Shown: positions 32,960 through 42,364 of the stretch, in pieces
Layout: each line of letters starts with the position of its first letter
Position numbering within the stretch: the first letter of the stretch is position 1
DNA from: JACKDX01 sp964640175
Lineage (GTDB): Bacteria; Myxococcota_A; Polyangia; Polyangiales; GCA-016699535
Assembly: GCA_964640175.1 (NCBI GenBank)
Contig: CAZXFW010000006.1
Span: 1-64,000 of the forward strand
Direction: 5' to 3'
Length of the DNA stretch: 64,000 nt
Notes under the pieces: generated by a model
The model's database searches: none
What the model was told of the DNA's origin: nothing
Seen by the model: the letters and a program-made list of their open reading frames with translations, nothing else
Program-made: the position numbers and the translations under genes

Positions 32960-34831
32960 ATGCACCACAGCAAACCAGGCCACACGTTTCATGTGCCTGT
33001 GATGGGCACAGGGTTTACGATCGACGCCCCACTGCGTATCGGCAAATTTGGCATCTCATCGGTGGTTTCACTGGTCGATGACAATTTGATTGAAAAAGTG
33101 CGCCGCCGCTACGCACGCTCGTGGAATTTGCCTTACACGCGCATCCCTGCTCACAGCGGACTCGACCGTGCAAGCCGTATCACGGCATATTTTGATTTGA
33201 TCACTGACATTCTCCAGCGCCAGATTGCTGAAATCAAAGCCCTTCCCTTTGGAGCTCCAAACGATAAAGCCAAATATTTTAACTTGTTGCCTGAAAGCTC
33301 ATCCATCAAGCAGCTCTACATGTCATTGGAAACAATGGCCGATCCAATACTCCGTTCTGAAGCGGTTTCCAAACTCAACAACGCCATTCTACCTGGCCGC
33401 ATCGGCTGCAACATTATGACCAAACTCGACGCGGTAAGATGCTATGGCAAACCTAACCCGATTACAAACGACTTATCAGACGCGAAATCTGCTTTAAAAG
33501 GGTTTGCGGAATCCAAATGCGAAGGCGACGTGGTCCTGTCTGCAGGAGTCAACCCCACGTTATTCGGGCTGTTAGAGCAATTCAACGATTTTTATCCAGA
33601 CGAATCCGGTTACACACGTAAACGCATCATTCTTAAGGTGTCCGACGTGCGTTCAAGCCTTGTACAAGGAAAACTGCTAGCCAAAAAAGGCGTGCGTGTC
33701 GCGGAATTCCGGATTGAGTCTGGACTTAACTGTGGCGGGCATGCCTTTGCCACGGAGGGGCTGCTTATGGGCCCTTTGCTTGCAGAGTTTCGCGAGCAGC
33801 GCAGCCAGTTCGACGCTATCTTTGAGCCAATGATCGCCGCCTATTGCGCACAACATTCGGAGCGACGCTACCAACCGCGTTCTTCCGAGGATGCTATCCG
33901 CATCACCGCACAAGGCGGCCTCGGAAATGCAGGCGAAGCCGCACGGATAATGGAATATTTTGGACTGGATGGCACAGGATGGGCAACCCCATTTCTTCTT
34001 GTCCCTGAAGCAACTTCCGTGGATCAAGACACGCGAAACAAACTTGCTCAAGCCAAGAGTAGCGATCTCGTTGTCAGCAATGCTTCGCCTCTTGGTATAC
34101 CATTTAACAACCTACGTACGAGCAGCTCCGAAACGTGGTCCGAATCCCATATTGCCAATGGAAACCCAGGCTCTCCGTGTCCGAACGGCTACGTTCGGTT
34201 CAATACGGAATTCGAAGGAATGCCTTTGTGCGTGAGTTCACATGAATACATGATCCAAAAACTCAAAGCACTTGGCTACGACACGCCTCCCACGCGAGAA
34301 AACGCAAGCCCCGAAGTCCAGGCCATGTACGACAAACGTTGCATTTGCTGCCATCTCGGCAACGGCACGTTAATCGAGCTTGGCCTGGCACGCCCAGGGT
34401 TACCCGTCGCTGTATGTCCAGGACCCAACCTGGCGTATTTCAATCGCACGTATTCCTTGGTTGAAATGGTTGACCATATTTATGGCCGTGGCCCCTCGCT
34501 TGTGCCCGAAGATCGCCCTCACATGTTTGCCAAAGAGCTGGTGCTTTATGTCGAGCATTTGGAAAAACTTGTCGCCACGGAAGACTTCAGCCGACCCAAA
34601 ACACGCCAATCCGCACAAACATTCATAAACAATCTTAACCATGCGATCGAATTCTACCGTGCGTTGGTTAAAGAACCTCCCTATCCTTTCGAAAACCTTG
34701 AATCATTAAGGTGCACGATAGACGAGCAGGCTTTACGCCTAGCGGCACTTGATATCCAAATCCAAGCCGCTTGCATGCCAAAGCAAGCTGAAAAAGAGTC
34801 AAGGCCTCATGGCATCGAAAGCCATCCGTAG
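32960..34831 (+). CDS. nitronate-monooxygenase-like TIM-barrel protein with Cys-rich tail
   Basis: 623 aa. The start is set by a perfect AAGGAGG seven bases before the ATG. The first ~370 residues look like a flavin TIM barrel: VPVMGTGFTIDAPLRIGKFGISSVVSLVDD at the start and RITAQGGLGNAGEAARIMEYFGLDGTGWATPFLLVPEA, resembling the FMN-phosphate loop (GGIGxGxxxA...GTxFLxxxEA) of nitronate monooxygenases. The C-terminal ~200 residues have clustered cysteines (KRCICCHLGNG, LPVAVCPGPN), perhaps an Fe-S or metal site. Possibly a two-domain oxidoreductase; the substrate is unknown. Confidence 0.75.
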   Translation: MHHSKPGHTFHVPVMGTGFTIDAPLRIGKFGISSVVSLVDDNLIEKVRRRYARSWNLPYTRIPAHSGLDRASRITAYFDLITDILQRQIAEIKALPFGAPNDKAKYFNLLPESSSIKQLYMSLETMADPILRSEAVSKLNNAILPGRIGCNIMTKLDAVRCYGKPNPITNDLSDAKSALKGFAESKCEGDVVLSAGVNPTLFGLLEQFNDFYPDESGYTRKRIILKVSDVRSSLVQGKLLAKKGVRVAEFRIESGLNCGGHAFATEGLLMGPLLAEFREQRSQFDAIFEPMIAAYCAQHSERRYQPRSSEDAIRITAQGGLGNAGEAARIMEYFGLDGTGWATPFLLVPEATSVDQDTRNKLAQAKSSDLVVSNASPLGIPFNNLRTSSSETWSESHIANGNPGSPCPNGYVRFNTEFEGMPLCVSSHEYMIQKLKALGYDTPPTRENASPEVQAMYDKRCICCHLGNGTLIELGLARPGLPVAVCPGPNLAYFNRTYSLVEMVDHIYGRGPSLVPEDRPHMFAKELVLYVEHLEKLVATEDFSRPKTRQSAQTFINNLNHAIEFYRALVKEPPYPFENLESLRCTIDEQALRLAALDIQIQAACMPKQAEKESRPHGIESHP

Positions 34832-35833
34832 CCTAGGTGTACAGGCTCTACGCCCTATGCCTTGCTCATAAAAGCAATATCCCACGCCCACAATCGCAGC
34901 AAGCGCACCGAGAAACACGAGAGCACCAACGATAACTGTCGAAAGTGTGACGGCGCCTGCTGCAACCGCCCCCCCAATCAGTGCTGCCGCCGCCATCACC
35001 ACTGCGACAAAAACACCTATAAGCAATACCACAACAACCCAAGCGATAGCTTCATCGAGCGGCGGAACCTGGAGCTTGCCTGCAGTTAGCAATGCGAGCC
35101 ATCCTTGAGGACCGTTGACAAATGCAGAATCACTCAACAGATTTCCAAGGGTTTCCAGAAGCGTTGCGCCATCTAACGCAGATGGCAACGTCACCCACTG
35201 AGGCGCTTTGCCTGCCTCGGCATCTGCCGCGCTCAATGCCCATGCATCAAGAGCCGTCACAGCAAGGCCTTGTTGCCACGCATCACGCGTCTCACGCAGC
35301 AAACTCACAACTTCGCTTGAATGAAAAGTCTTTGCGAAACCTGTTGATGACTGCCTCAAGGTTTGAACCTGTGTTTGCATCTGTTGTTTTACGTGCTGCA
35401 ACGTTTGGGCATCCAGCTCGACATACGCTGCCAAGCTCTGAAGTACGTGCCATGCAGAGGGATCTGTTTCATCGACAGAAGCCTCGCCTCTCTCTACGAC
35501 ATCCATCACCAAAAACACATGACTGCCATCGGTAGACACGTAAGGAGTCATAAGCACATGGGCATCCGTGCCTACTTCGATGGGTTCCGTAATATCAGAT
35601 TCAATGAGCGATAAAGGCGCTGCCTCAGCAAGGCCCTGATGTGTAGTGCTTGCCAATGCCGCCTGTTTGATGGACGCACGCGTGCGTTCCGCGATACTCA
35701 ATCCAAAGATGGCCTCAGGTTCTTCTTGAATATGTTCTGAAGATGGATTGGGCTCGGCAGCACATCCTGAAATAGTAGTTAACACCAGCACCAGTGATAT
35801 GGCTTGGTTCGACCAGATAGCATGTGTTCGCAT
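34799..35833 (-). CDS. lipoprotein with C-terminal hydrophobic hairpin
   Basis: 344 aa, lipobox ISGC. An acidic, Gln/Ala-rich helical domain of about 240 residues comes first. Two long Val/Ala/Gly-rich hydrophobic segments follow (AWVVVVLLIGVFVAVVMAAAALIGGAV and ALVFLGALAAIVGVGYC), then a short basic tail. This is the plan of membrane-inserting proteins rather than of a plain lipoprotein. No family recognised. Its 3' end overlaps the convergent NMO-like gene by 33 bases. Compare the lipoprotein at 60197-61660. Confidence 0.75.
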   Translation of the reverse strand: MRTHAIWSNQAISLVLVLTTISGCAAEPNPSSEHIQEEPEAIFGLSIAERTRASIKQAALASTTHQGLAEAAPLSLIESDITEPIEVGTDAHVLMTPYVSTDGSHVFLVMDVVERGEASVDETDPSAWHVLQSLAAYVELDAQTLQHVKQQMQTQVQTLRQSSTGFAKTFHSSEVVSLLRETRDAWQQGLAVTALDAWALSAADAEAGKAPQWVTLPSALDGATLLETLGNLLSDSAFVNGPQGWLALLTAGKLQVPPLDEAIAWVVVVLLIGVFVAVVMAAAALIGGAVAAGAVTLSTVIVGALVFLGALAAIVGVGYCFYEQGIGRRACTPRLRMAFDAMRP

Positions 35834-35968
35834 GACATCACTCCATGAAGGCTAATTGTTGAAAGCGCTGGGAATTAGCAGCAGTTCCTAGAACCCTTAG
35901 ACTGGATTTTCTCACCGCGCAAGGCGATTTTGCAGGCTTTTTAGACTGATGCTAGACCTCGGCGTGCC

Positions 35969-36664
35969 ATGTCCAAGGCCAAAGCACAATTCTTTGCTGG
36001 AGTTCGCTCCGAGATTCCCATTGTGGTGGGCGTGGTGCCATTCGGGCTTATTTTCGGCGTGGTCGCGTCCGAAGCGCACATTCCAGCGTGGATCGCATGG
36101 AGCACTTCGTGGCTTGTGTTTGGAGGTTCGGCGCAGTTTCTTGCGGTGCCCTTGATCAAAGCAGGCGCCCCTGCAGCAACCCTGATTTTTACCACATTTG
36201 TCATCAACCTACGCCATGCGTTGTACAGCGCGTCCCTTGCGCCGCATGCCAAGCACCTCTCCAAACGATGGAAACTCATCCTATCGTACTTACTCACGGA
36301 CGAAGCTTACGCGCCCACCGTGCTTCACTACCATCGTACAGACGACCTTGAGCATGCACATTGGTTTTGGCTTGGAGCAGGAACCATGCTGTGGCTCAAT
36401 TGGCAGCTTTCCACAGCCGCAGGAATCTATGTGGGCACCATGTTGCCTGATGGCTTAGGACTGGAGTTTACCTTGGCGCTGACATTCATTGGAATCGTGG
36501 TGCCTACACTGCATGATTGGCCCCATATCGGCACTGCGCTCGCTTCTGGCGTCACCGCTGTGCTGGCTTATCCTTTACCATACAAACTCAACTTAATGGT
36601 CGCCGCAGCCGTGGGCATTTCCATGGGCCTTGGGTTAGAACGCCGAAAGAAAGTCATTTCATAA
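35969..36664 (+). CDS. azlC: AzlC family branched-chain amino acid exporter, large subunit
   Basis: 231 aa, seven or eight membrane spans. Family signs: GVRSEIPIVVGVVPFGLIFGVVA at the N-terminus, FGGSAQFLAVPLI, and INLRHALYSASLAPH. AzlC and the small protein AzlD together export branched-chain amino acids or analogues. The stop and the azlD start overlap as TAATG. AzlD and an AspT-type antiporter follow, so the operon is for amino acid export. Confidence 0.95.
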   Translation: MSKAKAQFFAGVRSEIPIVVGVVPFGLIFGVVASEAHIPAWIAWSTSWLVFGGSAQFLAVPLIKAGAPAATLIFTTFVINLRHALYSASLAPHAKHLSKRWKLILSYLLTDEAYAPTVLHYHRTDDLEHAHWFWLGAGTMLWLNWQLSTAAGIYVGTMLPDGLGLEFTLALTFIGIVVPTLHDWPHIGTALASGVTAVLAYPLPYKLNLMVAAAVGISMGLGLERRKKVIS

Positions 36665-36987
36665 TGTCGCATGTGTCTTTGATATTAACGATTGTTGCAA
36701 TGGGAATCGTCACGTTTGCCATTCGCTACTGTTTTATTGGTTTGGGTGAACGAGCCATTCTCCCGGAAAGACTTCGACGTGGGCTTGTCTACGTTCCGCC
36801 GGCGGTGCTTTCAGCTATCGTCTTCCCAGACATCTTTATCACTGACCATCGGCTAAACCTTTCTCTTGCCAATCCTTTTCTTCTGGCAGCATTGGCCGGC
36901 GGGGTCGCCGCGTGGTATTCGAAAAGCGTATTAATCACGATGGCCCTAGGTATGACCGTGCTTTGGCTGACCCGGATAGGACTATAA
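36664..36987 (+). CDS. azlD: AzlD domain protein, small subunit of the amino acid exporter
   Basis: 107 aa with four membrane spans. Typical AzlD content: IVTFAIRYCFIGLGERAILPERLRRGLVYVPPAVLSAIVFPDI. The ATG overlaps the azlC stop by one base, so the two are made together. A longer frame in the same register that starts inside azlC was rejected. Six bases separate its stop from the AspT-like gene. Confidence 0.93.
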   Translation: MSHVSLILTIVAMGIVTFAIRYCFIGLGERAILPERLRRGLVYVPPAVLSAIVFPDIFITDHRLNLSLANPFLLAALAGGVAAWYSKSVLITMALGMTVLWLTRIGL

Positions 36988-36993
36988 AACCAC

Positions 36994-38607
36994 ATGTCTG
37001 AAATTCTAAAACAACAACCTTTGTTACTTTTATTCTTAGTGGCGGCGATTGGGTTTCCACTAGGCCGCGTACGTGTGTTTGGCGTGCGATTTGGCGTCGC
37101 CGCTGTTTTGTTTGCCGGGCTTGCCATCGGCGCCATCGATCCCGAGCTCAAACTGCCGGATATTATTATGCAATTTGGCCTAGTCACTTTTGTGTACACG
37201 ATTGGACTCAGCAACGGCTCCACCTTTGTTCATTCATGGCGCCGCGGCGGACTTCGCCTCAATGTTATGACGTTAGGTGTGCTTGCCATGGCTACCTTGG
37301 TCACTTTGGGTTGCCGTGCCCTTTGGAACATGCAGTTCACCGAAGCGGTCGGTATGTTCTCCGGGGCACTTACGAACACCCCTTCTCTCGCAGCAACGCT
37401 GGAAACACTTCAACACCATGCCAATGAGGCGGCTATCGCACAAGCCGTGCTGGGCTACTCCATGGCGTATCCCATGGGTGTACTTGGAACACTACTGGTG
37501 TTGATGGTGACACAAAAACTTTGGAAGGCAGACTTTGAAGCGACTGGAAAAGAAGCTTCCGCACCAGTCTTAGCCAATTGCACTGTTGAAATTACCAACC
37601 CAGAAATCACAAACACTCTCGTAAGCGAGCTTGTGCGACAGCACAAGTGGGACGTGGTCTTTGGACGCTTGCGCCATGGCGATGAACTATCACTGGTGGA
37701 TGGTGATTCGATGTTTGCGTTGGGCGACCGTGTTTCCATGATTGCACCTGCCCATAAACTCGACGCGGTTTCACAAACGCTTGGAACCCAAACCGAAGAG
37801 CGTCTCGATCTTGACCGTCGCGAACTGGATTTTCGACGCATTTTTGTCTCCAACCCAGAAGTGGCAGGACACACCCTTAAGAGCTTGAACTTGCCACAAG
37901 TGCTTGGAGCCGTGGTTACCCGTATTCGACGAGGCGATATTGAGTTAATGGCTCAACGCGACACGGTACTCGAGCTGGGAGACCGAGTACGGGTGGTTGC
38001 CCGCCGCGATCGATTGGATGCCGTGAGTAAGTTCTTTGGGGATTCTTACCGTGCGCTTAGCGAAATCGACATTTTGACGTACAGCCTTGGAATCGTGCTG
38101 GGACTTTTGATCGGGGTAGTACCCGTTCCCGTGTTTGGCATCACACTGCGGCTTGGCTTAGCCGGAGGCCCTCTTATAGTTGGGCTTTTGCTCGGAGCAT
38201 TGTATCGCACGGGCCCCTTGCATTGGACGCTTCCTTACAGCGCAAATATGACATTGCGACAGGTTGGGTTGGTCATGTTTCTCGCAGGCGTCGGCACACG
38301 AAATGGTTACATGTTTTTTCAAACACTGCAGCAAGGAAGCGGATTTACGCTAATTCTAGGCGGTGCATTAATCACAATGTTGGTGGCCTTGGTCGCCACA
38401 TGGATCGGCTATCGTCTTTTTAAACTTCCTTTTGCTACCGTTGCCGGCATGGTGGCAGGTATTCACACCCAACCTGCAGTACTTGGGTTTGCCCTTGAGC
38501 AGTCTAAAAACGACTTGCCCAACAAAGGCTATGCCTCCGTATTTCCGATAGCAACCCTCACCAAAATCATCCTTGCCCAAGCCATACTTGCGCTTGGAGG
38601 ATTCTAA
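36994..38607 (+). CDS. AspT/YbjL-type aspartate:alanine antiporter family transporter
   Basis: 537 aa. Two membrane halves (AspT/YidE/YbjL duplication), the first with QFGLVTFVYTIGLSNG and GMFSGALTNTPSLAATLE, the second with FLAGVGTRNGYMFFQTLQQG and VAGIHTQPAVLGFALEQ. Between them lie two TrkA-C/RCK_C domains (about residues 195-345; e.g. LVDGDSMFALGDRVSMIAP). Members exchange carboxylate amino acids; AspT swaps aspartate for alanine. With azlCD just before it, an amino acid export unit is likely. The hydrolase gene starts right at its stop. Confidence 0.92.
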   Translation: MSEILKQQPLLLLFLVAAIGFPLGRVRVFGVRFGVAAVLFAGLAIGAIDPELKLPDIIMQFGLVTFVYTIGLSNGSTFVHSWRRGGLRLNVMTLGVLAMATLVTLGCRALWNMQFTEAVGMFSGALTNTPSLAATLETLQHHANEAAIAQAVLGYSMAYPMGVLGTLLVLMVTQKLWKADFEATGKEASAPVLANCTVEITNPEITNTLVSELVRQHKWDVVFGRLRHGDELSLVDGDSMFALGDRVSMIAPAHKLDAVSQTLGTQTEERLDLDRRELDFRRIFVSNPEVAGHTLKSLNLPQVLGAVVTRIRRGDIELMAQRDTVLELGDRVRVVARRDRLDAVSKFFGDSYRALSEIDILTYSLGIVLGLLIGVVPVPVFGITLRLGLAGGPLIVGLLLGALYRTGPLHWTLPYSANMTLRQVGLVMFLAGVGTRNGYMFFQTLQQGSGFTLILGGALITMLVALVATWIGYRLFKLPFATVAGMVAGIHTQPAVLGFALEQSKNDLPNKGYASVFPIATLTKIILAQAILALGGF

Positions 38608-39438
38608 GTGTCCTTTAGCAGAAACAGATATGGCGTTGCACCTCTTATAGGCGTGTTAACCATGTTGGGCGGGTGCTTCCCTGCCAACCGTGAGACACAC
38701 ATACCAATTCCACACACAACCTACTCTGCGAATTCATCACATTCATACAAGTGTCTTGTGGTTGCGCTTCCTGGATACGGCGATGCACAAACAAAATTTA
38801 AGGAAGAAGGATTTATCAAAGCTCTTCGAAGCGCGGCTGTTCGTGCCGACTTTGTCACGGTAGATGCGCACTTTGGGTATTATCGGGAAGGATCGACTGT
38901 TGAGCGCGTCTATCAAGACGTGCTGCTGCCAGCGAAACGTTCAGGGTATCAACGCATCTGGATAGTCGGTACTTCCATGGGTGGCTTAGGCACCCTTGGC
39001 ATGGCTGCGCTCCATGGAGAAATCCTTGATGGCGCACTTCTCTTAGCGCCTTACCTTGGCGACGATGACGTGATTAAAGAAATACGAAAGGCAGGCGGAC
39101 TTAATTCATGGAACCCTGTCCTGAAGCCTGCACCCCCCAATGACCCAGACACTTTCTTCAGGCACGTATGGCATTGGGCCAAAACACAGAAGACCGTTGA
39201 TGGATCCACGTTGCCTGTCTACCTCGGATTTGGCAAAAGCGATGACTTAGCGCCTGCCAACCGCATGCTCGGACAGGCACTTCCCAAACGTCACGTCCGC
39301 GCCATTGACGGAGGACATGGGTGGGTGGTTTGGCGCCGTTTATGGCGGGAATTCCTGGAAAGCGGGCTATTGCAACAGAGTTGCAATAGAAACGATCAGT
39401 CGGCAGGTGCTTCATATACAGGCACCACTTCAATGTAA
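38608..39438 (+). CDS. alpha/beta-hydrolase lipoprotein
   Basis: 276 aa from a GTG that follows directly on the stop of the transporter gene. Lipobox LGGC. Alpha/beta-hydrolase fold: VVALPGYGD near the oxyanion site, nucleophile elbow GTSMGG (Ser), acid FGKSDD and catalytic His in DGGHGW. All three catalytic residues are seen. An esterase or lipase at the cell surface is likely; the substrate is unknown. Its 3' end overlaps the convergent lipoprotein gene by 43 bases. Confidence 0.85.
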   Translation: MSFSRNRYGVAPLIGVLTMLGGCFPANRETHIPIPHTTYSANSSHSYKCLVVALPGYGDAQTKFKEEGFIKALRSAAVRADFVTVDAHFGYYREGSTVERVYQDVLLPAKRSGYQRIWIVGTSMGGLGTLGMAALHGEILDGALLLAPYLGDDDVIKEIRKAGGLNSWNPVLKPAPPNDPDTFFRHVWHWAKTQKTVDGSTLPVYLGFGKSDDLAPANRMLGQALPKRHVRAIDGGHGWVVWRRLWREFLESGLLQQSCNRNDQSAGASYTGTTSM

Positions 39439-40514
39439 TCGAATCGCGTGGTGGAATTGTTGTATTCATCAGCAGACGCAAAGAATCCGAAATAGCGCTG
39501 TTGTATCCACCGAACATCATCATAATGAAACTTTAACTGGTCATTCACGAAAACATCGATGCCGTCACTACGGACTTCAATACGCCATGTATTCCACCCT
39601 AACGCCTGACCGTCGTTTGTGCCTGTTTGCACCACGTTATCTACGACATCGGAATCCCCCAAACGTTTCATTGGACTACCGCCACAGGTTTCGCACCAGT
39701 TAAGTTCATCCACACGCTCAAACAACAAATCAAGATAATTGTTGTAGATGACATTCACTACGTAAAAGTGATTGAAACAGCGTGTCTGTTGATAACGTCC
39801 GGCATCGGAATACACATCCGCTGAAGGATCAGGACAAAGCTGGCCATTCCAATCGCCAGCAAATGCAAGCCCATGGGAAGCGAGCCATGTGTCTTCCGCA
39901 ACTTGAGCACGGTATTCGATATTGTAAGGAACAGCGGGAGCAGGCATCAACGGAGAAACAATGCCCCAGTCCCAACGATCAGCAACTTGCAATACTAGCC
40001 AATTCTTGCCACTGTCTTGTTCACGCCAAGCATTAACTTTTTCAATGTATGTGGTGCGCCGTATTCTCCAATCGTCTGAACCTTCGTTAAATGCCGCGCG
40101 ATATCCGCCAATCACACGCAAGGACTCAGACCATGCGCCCACCTGATCTGAAGACAATGCACGCACACGATAGTAAAACACATTATGAGTCGAAGGCTCC
40201 TTCTGCACTTGCAGTGGAGGGTCTGTGAGGGTTTGTATCGTAGCGTCTGAAAAATCTGGCCTAGGAGCTTCTTGGACTTGATACTCGGTGGCGTTCTCTA
40301 ATGGAGCCCATGAAACTTCCCAAGACGGGGTATCGCCTTCGGTACGAACTGCAGCTAAACCCGTGACCTGCTCGGGAGGATCCGGAATGCTTACGTCATC
40401 CACAGTACTGTCGATGCCTGCATCCACCGGAGGATTCGACTCATCTGAATCCGAACAATGGCTGAGCAAAAGCACAAACCCACCTACTACCAAACACATG
40501 CCGTATCGCATCAT
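39396..40514 (-). CDS. lipoprotein with fibronectin-III and LamG/DUF1080-like domains
   Basis: 372 aa, lipobox LSHC. After a Asp/Pro linker, residues about 50-135 look like a fibronectin type III domain (PPEQVTGLAAV...WEVSWAPLENATEYQVQEA...YYRVRALSSDQVGAWS). The remaining ~220 residues, ending GWNTWRIEVRSDGIDVFVNDQLKFHYDD and YFGFFAS, resemble the concanavalin-like jelly-roll of LamG/3-keto-disaccharide-hydrolase domains. A surface carbohydrate-binding protein is a fair guess. It is divergent from the trehalase operon. Confidence 0.8.
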   Translation of the reverse strand: MMRYGMCLVVGGFVLLLSHCSDSDESNPPVDAGIDSTVDDVSIPDPPEQVTGLAAVRTEGDTPSWEVSWAPLENATEYQVQEAPRPDFSDATIQTLTDPPLQVQKEPSTHNVFYYRVRALSSDQVGAWSESLRVIGGYRAAFNEGSDDWRIRRTTYIEKVNAWREQDSGKNWLVLQVADRWDWGIVSPLMPAPAVPYNIEYRAQVAEDTWLASHGLAFAGDWNGQLCPDPSADVYSDAGRYQQTRCFNHFYVVNVIYNNYLDLLFERVDELNWCETCGGSPMKRLGDSDVVDNVVQTGTNDGQALGWNTWRIEVRSDGIDVFVNDQLKFHYDDVRWIQQRYFGFFASADEYNNSTTRFDYIEVVPVYEAPAD

Positions 40515-40636
40515 TATCCCCCACCCCTATTAAAGAGGCATAGACTATAGATCCAAATGAGCACGACGCAAACGGCCTAAAATTATAAATCTAAAGGGGG
40601 TTGCGAGACGAAAAATTCTCGGTCTATGGTTTTGGG

Positions 40637-42364
40637 ATGACATTCGGCCAAGGCGTGCACAGCCGCTATCGTTTATTCAGGTGTTGGTCCATAAGCCTAC
40701 TTTCCTTCTTGTGGTTAAGCTGCGCAACCAACCAAGCTAAAACCGCCCTCCCTTCAACATCCCCTCACACGGCTCGCCAAGGCATTGCAGCAAAAGCCAG
40801 ACCACACGAAACATCCCTTCCAGAACTCCTCGGATATATCGACCAGGCATGGTTGGATCTCAGTCGGAATTTGGATGACCTCCCCAAGGCGGCTCAAGAC
40901 CCGAAGTTTCGCACCCAAAAGCGCTGGCCTATTTATGTTCCTGCCACAGAGAACGCTTCTGTTCTAGTAAAACTGGAACAACTTTTGAAGCGGCATCATG
41001 CCGACAATGTGTATGTGGAAGTCTTTCCACGGAATTACGCCAGCATCCGTGTTCATGGTCTTTTATATCTTCCTCACCCGTACGTAGTTCCCGGTGGACG
41101 TTTCAATGAAATGTATGGATGGGATAGTTACTTCATTGTGACCGGGCTTCTAAAAAGCGGCAAGCCTGAGCACATCGCTCTTGCCAAAGCCATGGCCAAC
41201 AACGCGCTTTACCAAGTGCAGCACTATGGCAAAGTATTGAACGCCAACCGTACTTATTATCTTGAGCGCTCGCAGCCCCCATTTTTGTCGCGAATGGTGC
41301 TTGAAGTGTTTGAGCATGCGCCAGACGACACATGGCTAAAGCAAGCGCTGCCATTCCTGGAACGGTATTATGCACTATGGTTGAAACCGCCAAAGTACAC
41401 ACCGGCCACCGGTCTTTCACGCTACTACGCCGGCGGCTCCGGACCTGCGGCGGAGGTGTTGGCCGATGAAGTGGATCATCAAGGACTGTCGCATTATGAC
41501 CGTGTGAAAGCAGCGTTTCGTGAAGGCAAAGGCGATGAATACCGCCGAGGACGTTTTTATCGTTCCAACGATGATACCCTGACTAAGGATTTTTTCGTTG
41601 CCGACCGCACCATGCGCGAGTCAGGGTTTGATCCATCCGAGCGTTTCGGGCCGTTCAATCTGGGGGTTATCGACTACAACCCTGTTTGCTTAAACACGTT
41701 GCTCTACGTCATGGAAAAAGACATCGCATGGATCCATGCGCATTTTGGCAATGCCGCCGCTGCAAAAGCCTGGACTAACCGAAGCAACACGAGAAAGCGC
41801 GCCATTCAAAAAAACCTATGGGACGAGAAACACGGCCTCTTTTTGGATTACAATTTTGTGACGCGTACTCGGCGAAACTACCCTTTTCTCACAACCTATT
41901 GGCCGATGTGGGCGGGCATTGTCACCGCCGAACAAGCAAAACGCCTTGTGGAGAATCTTAACCTGTTTGATGCACCCGGTGGACTAAAAACCAGCACCCA
42001 ACGCACAGGAAACCAATGGGATGCACCCTTTGCGTGGGGCAACTTGGAGCAGCTCGCAGTGCTCGGCTTGCGTCGTTACGGCTATGACAGAGAAGCGTCT
42101 CGCATTGCTCAAGCCTTTGTCCGCCTCGTTTCCAAGGAATTCCAGGAGCACGGCGCCATCTTCGAAAAATATGACGCCGTAGCTATGGAATCGTCCGTCG
42201 CTCAAGGCATTCGTTATGGCTACAGTAAAAATCAGATAGGCTTTGGATGGACCAACGCTGCTGTCTTGATCCTGCTCGATCCATCCGCAGGCAAGCCGAC
42301 TCGCGATTCTACATACACTTTATCCATACCAGCGTGGGAGGGAAATCTTGTCAAACAGCACTAA
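40637..42364 (+). CDS. treA: exported alpha,alpha-trehalase (GH37), lipoprotein
   Basis: Hydrolyses trehalose to two glucoses. 575 aa from ATG 40637; the frame is open to a TTG at 40601 that has its purine run too close. Lipobox WLSC indicates periplasmic or surface anchoring, unlike the free periplasmic TreA of enterobacteria. Both GH37 signatures are present: PGGRFNEMYGWDSYF and QWDAPFAW. Catalytic-region YSKNQIGFGWTNAAVL is also intact. Its end overlaps the sugar-transporter start by 17 bases, so hydrolysis and glucose uptake are coupled. Confidence 0.93.
   Translation: MTFGQGVHSRYRLFRCWSISLLSFLWLSCATNQAKTALPSTSPHTARQGIAAKARPHETSLPELLGYIDQAWLDLSRNLDDLPKAAQDPKFRTQKRWPIYVPATENASVLVKLEQLLKRHHADNVYVEVFPRNYASIRVHGLLYLPHPYVVPGGRFNEMYGWDSYFIVTGLLKSGKPEHIALAKAMANNALYQVQHYGKVLNANRTYYLERSQPPFLSRMVLEVFEHAPDDTWLKQALPFLERYYALWLKPPKYTPATGLSRYYAGGSGPAAEVLADEVDHQGLSHYDRVKAAFREGKGDEYRRGRFYRSNDDTLTKDFFVADRTMRESGFDPSERFGPFNLGVIDYNPVCLNTLLYVMEKDIAWIHAHFGNAAAAKAWTNRSNTRKRAIQKNLWDEKHGLFLDYNFVTRTRRNYPFLTTYWPMWAGIVTAEQAKRLVENLNLFDAPGGLKTSTQRTGNQWDAPFAWGNLEQLAVLGLRRYGYDREASRIAQAFVRLVSKEFQEHGAIFEKYDAVAMESSVAQGIRYGYSKNQIGFGWTNAAVLILLDPSAGKPTRDSTYTLSIPAWEGNLVKQH

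Noticed and set aside
36517..36663. Upstream extension of azlD inside azlC
   Set aside because: AzlD family proteins start at MSHVSLIL; the extension is an out-of-frame reading of azlC.
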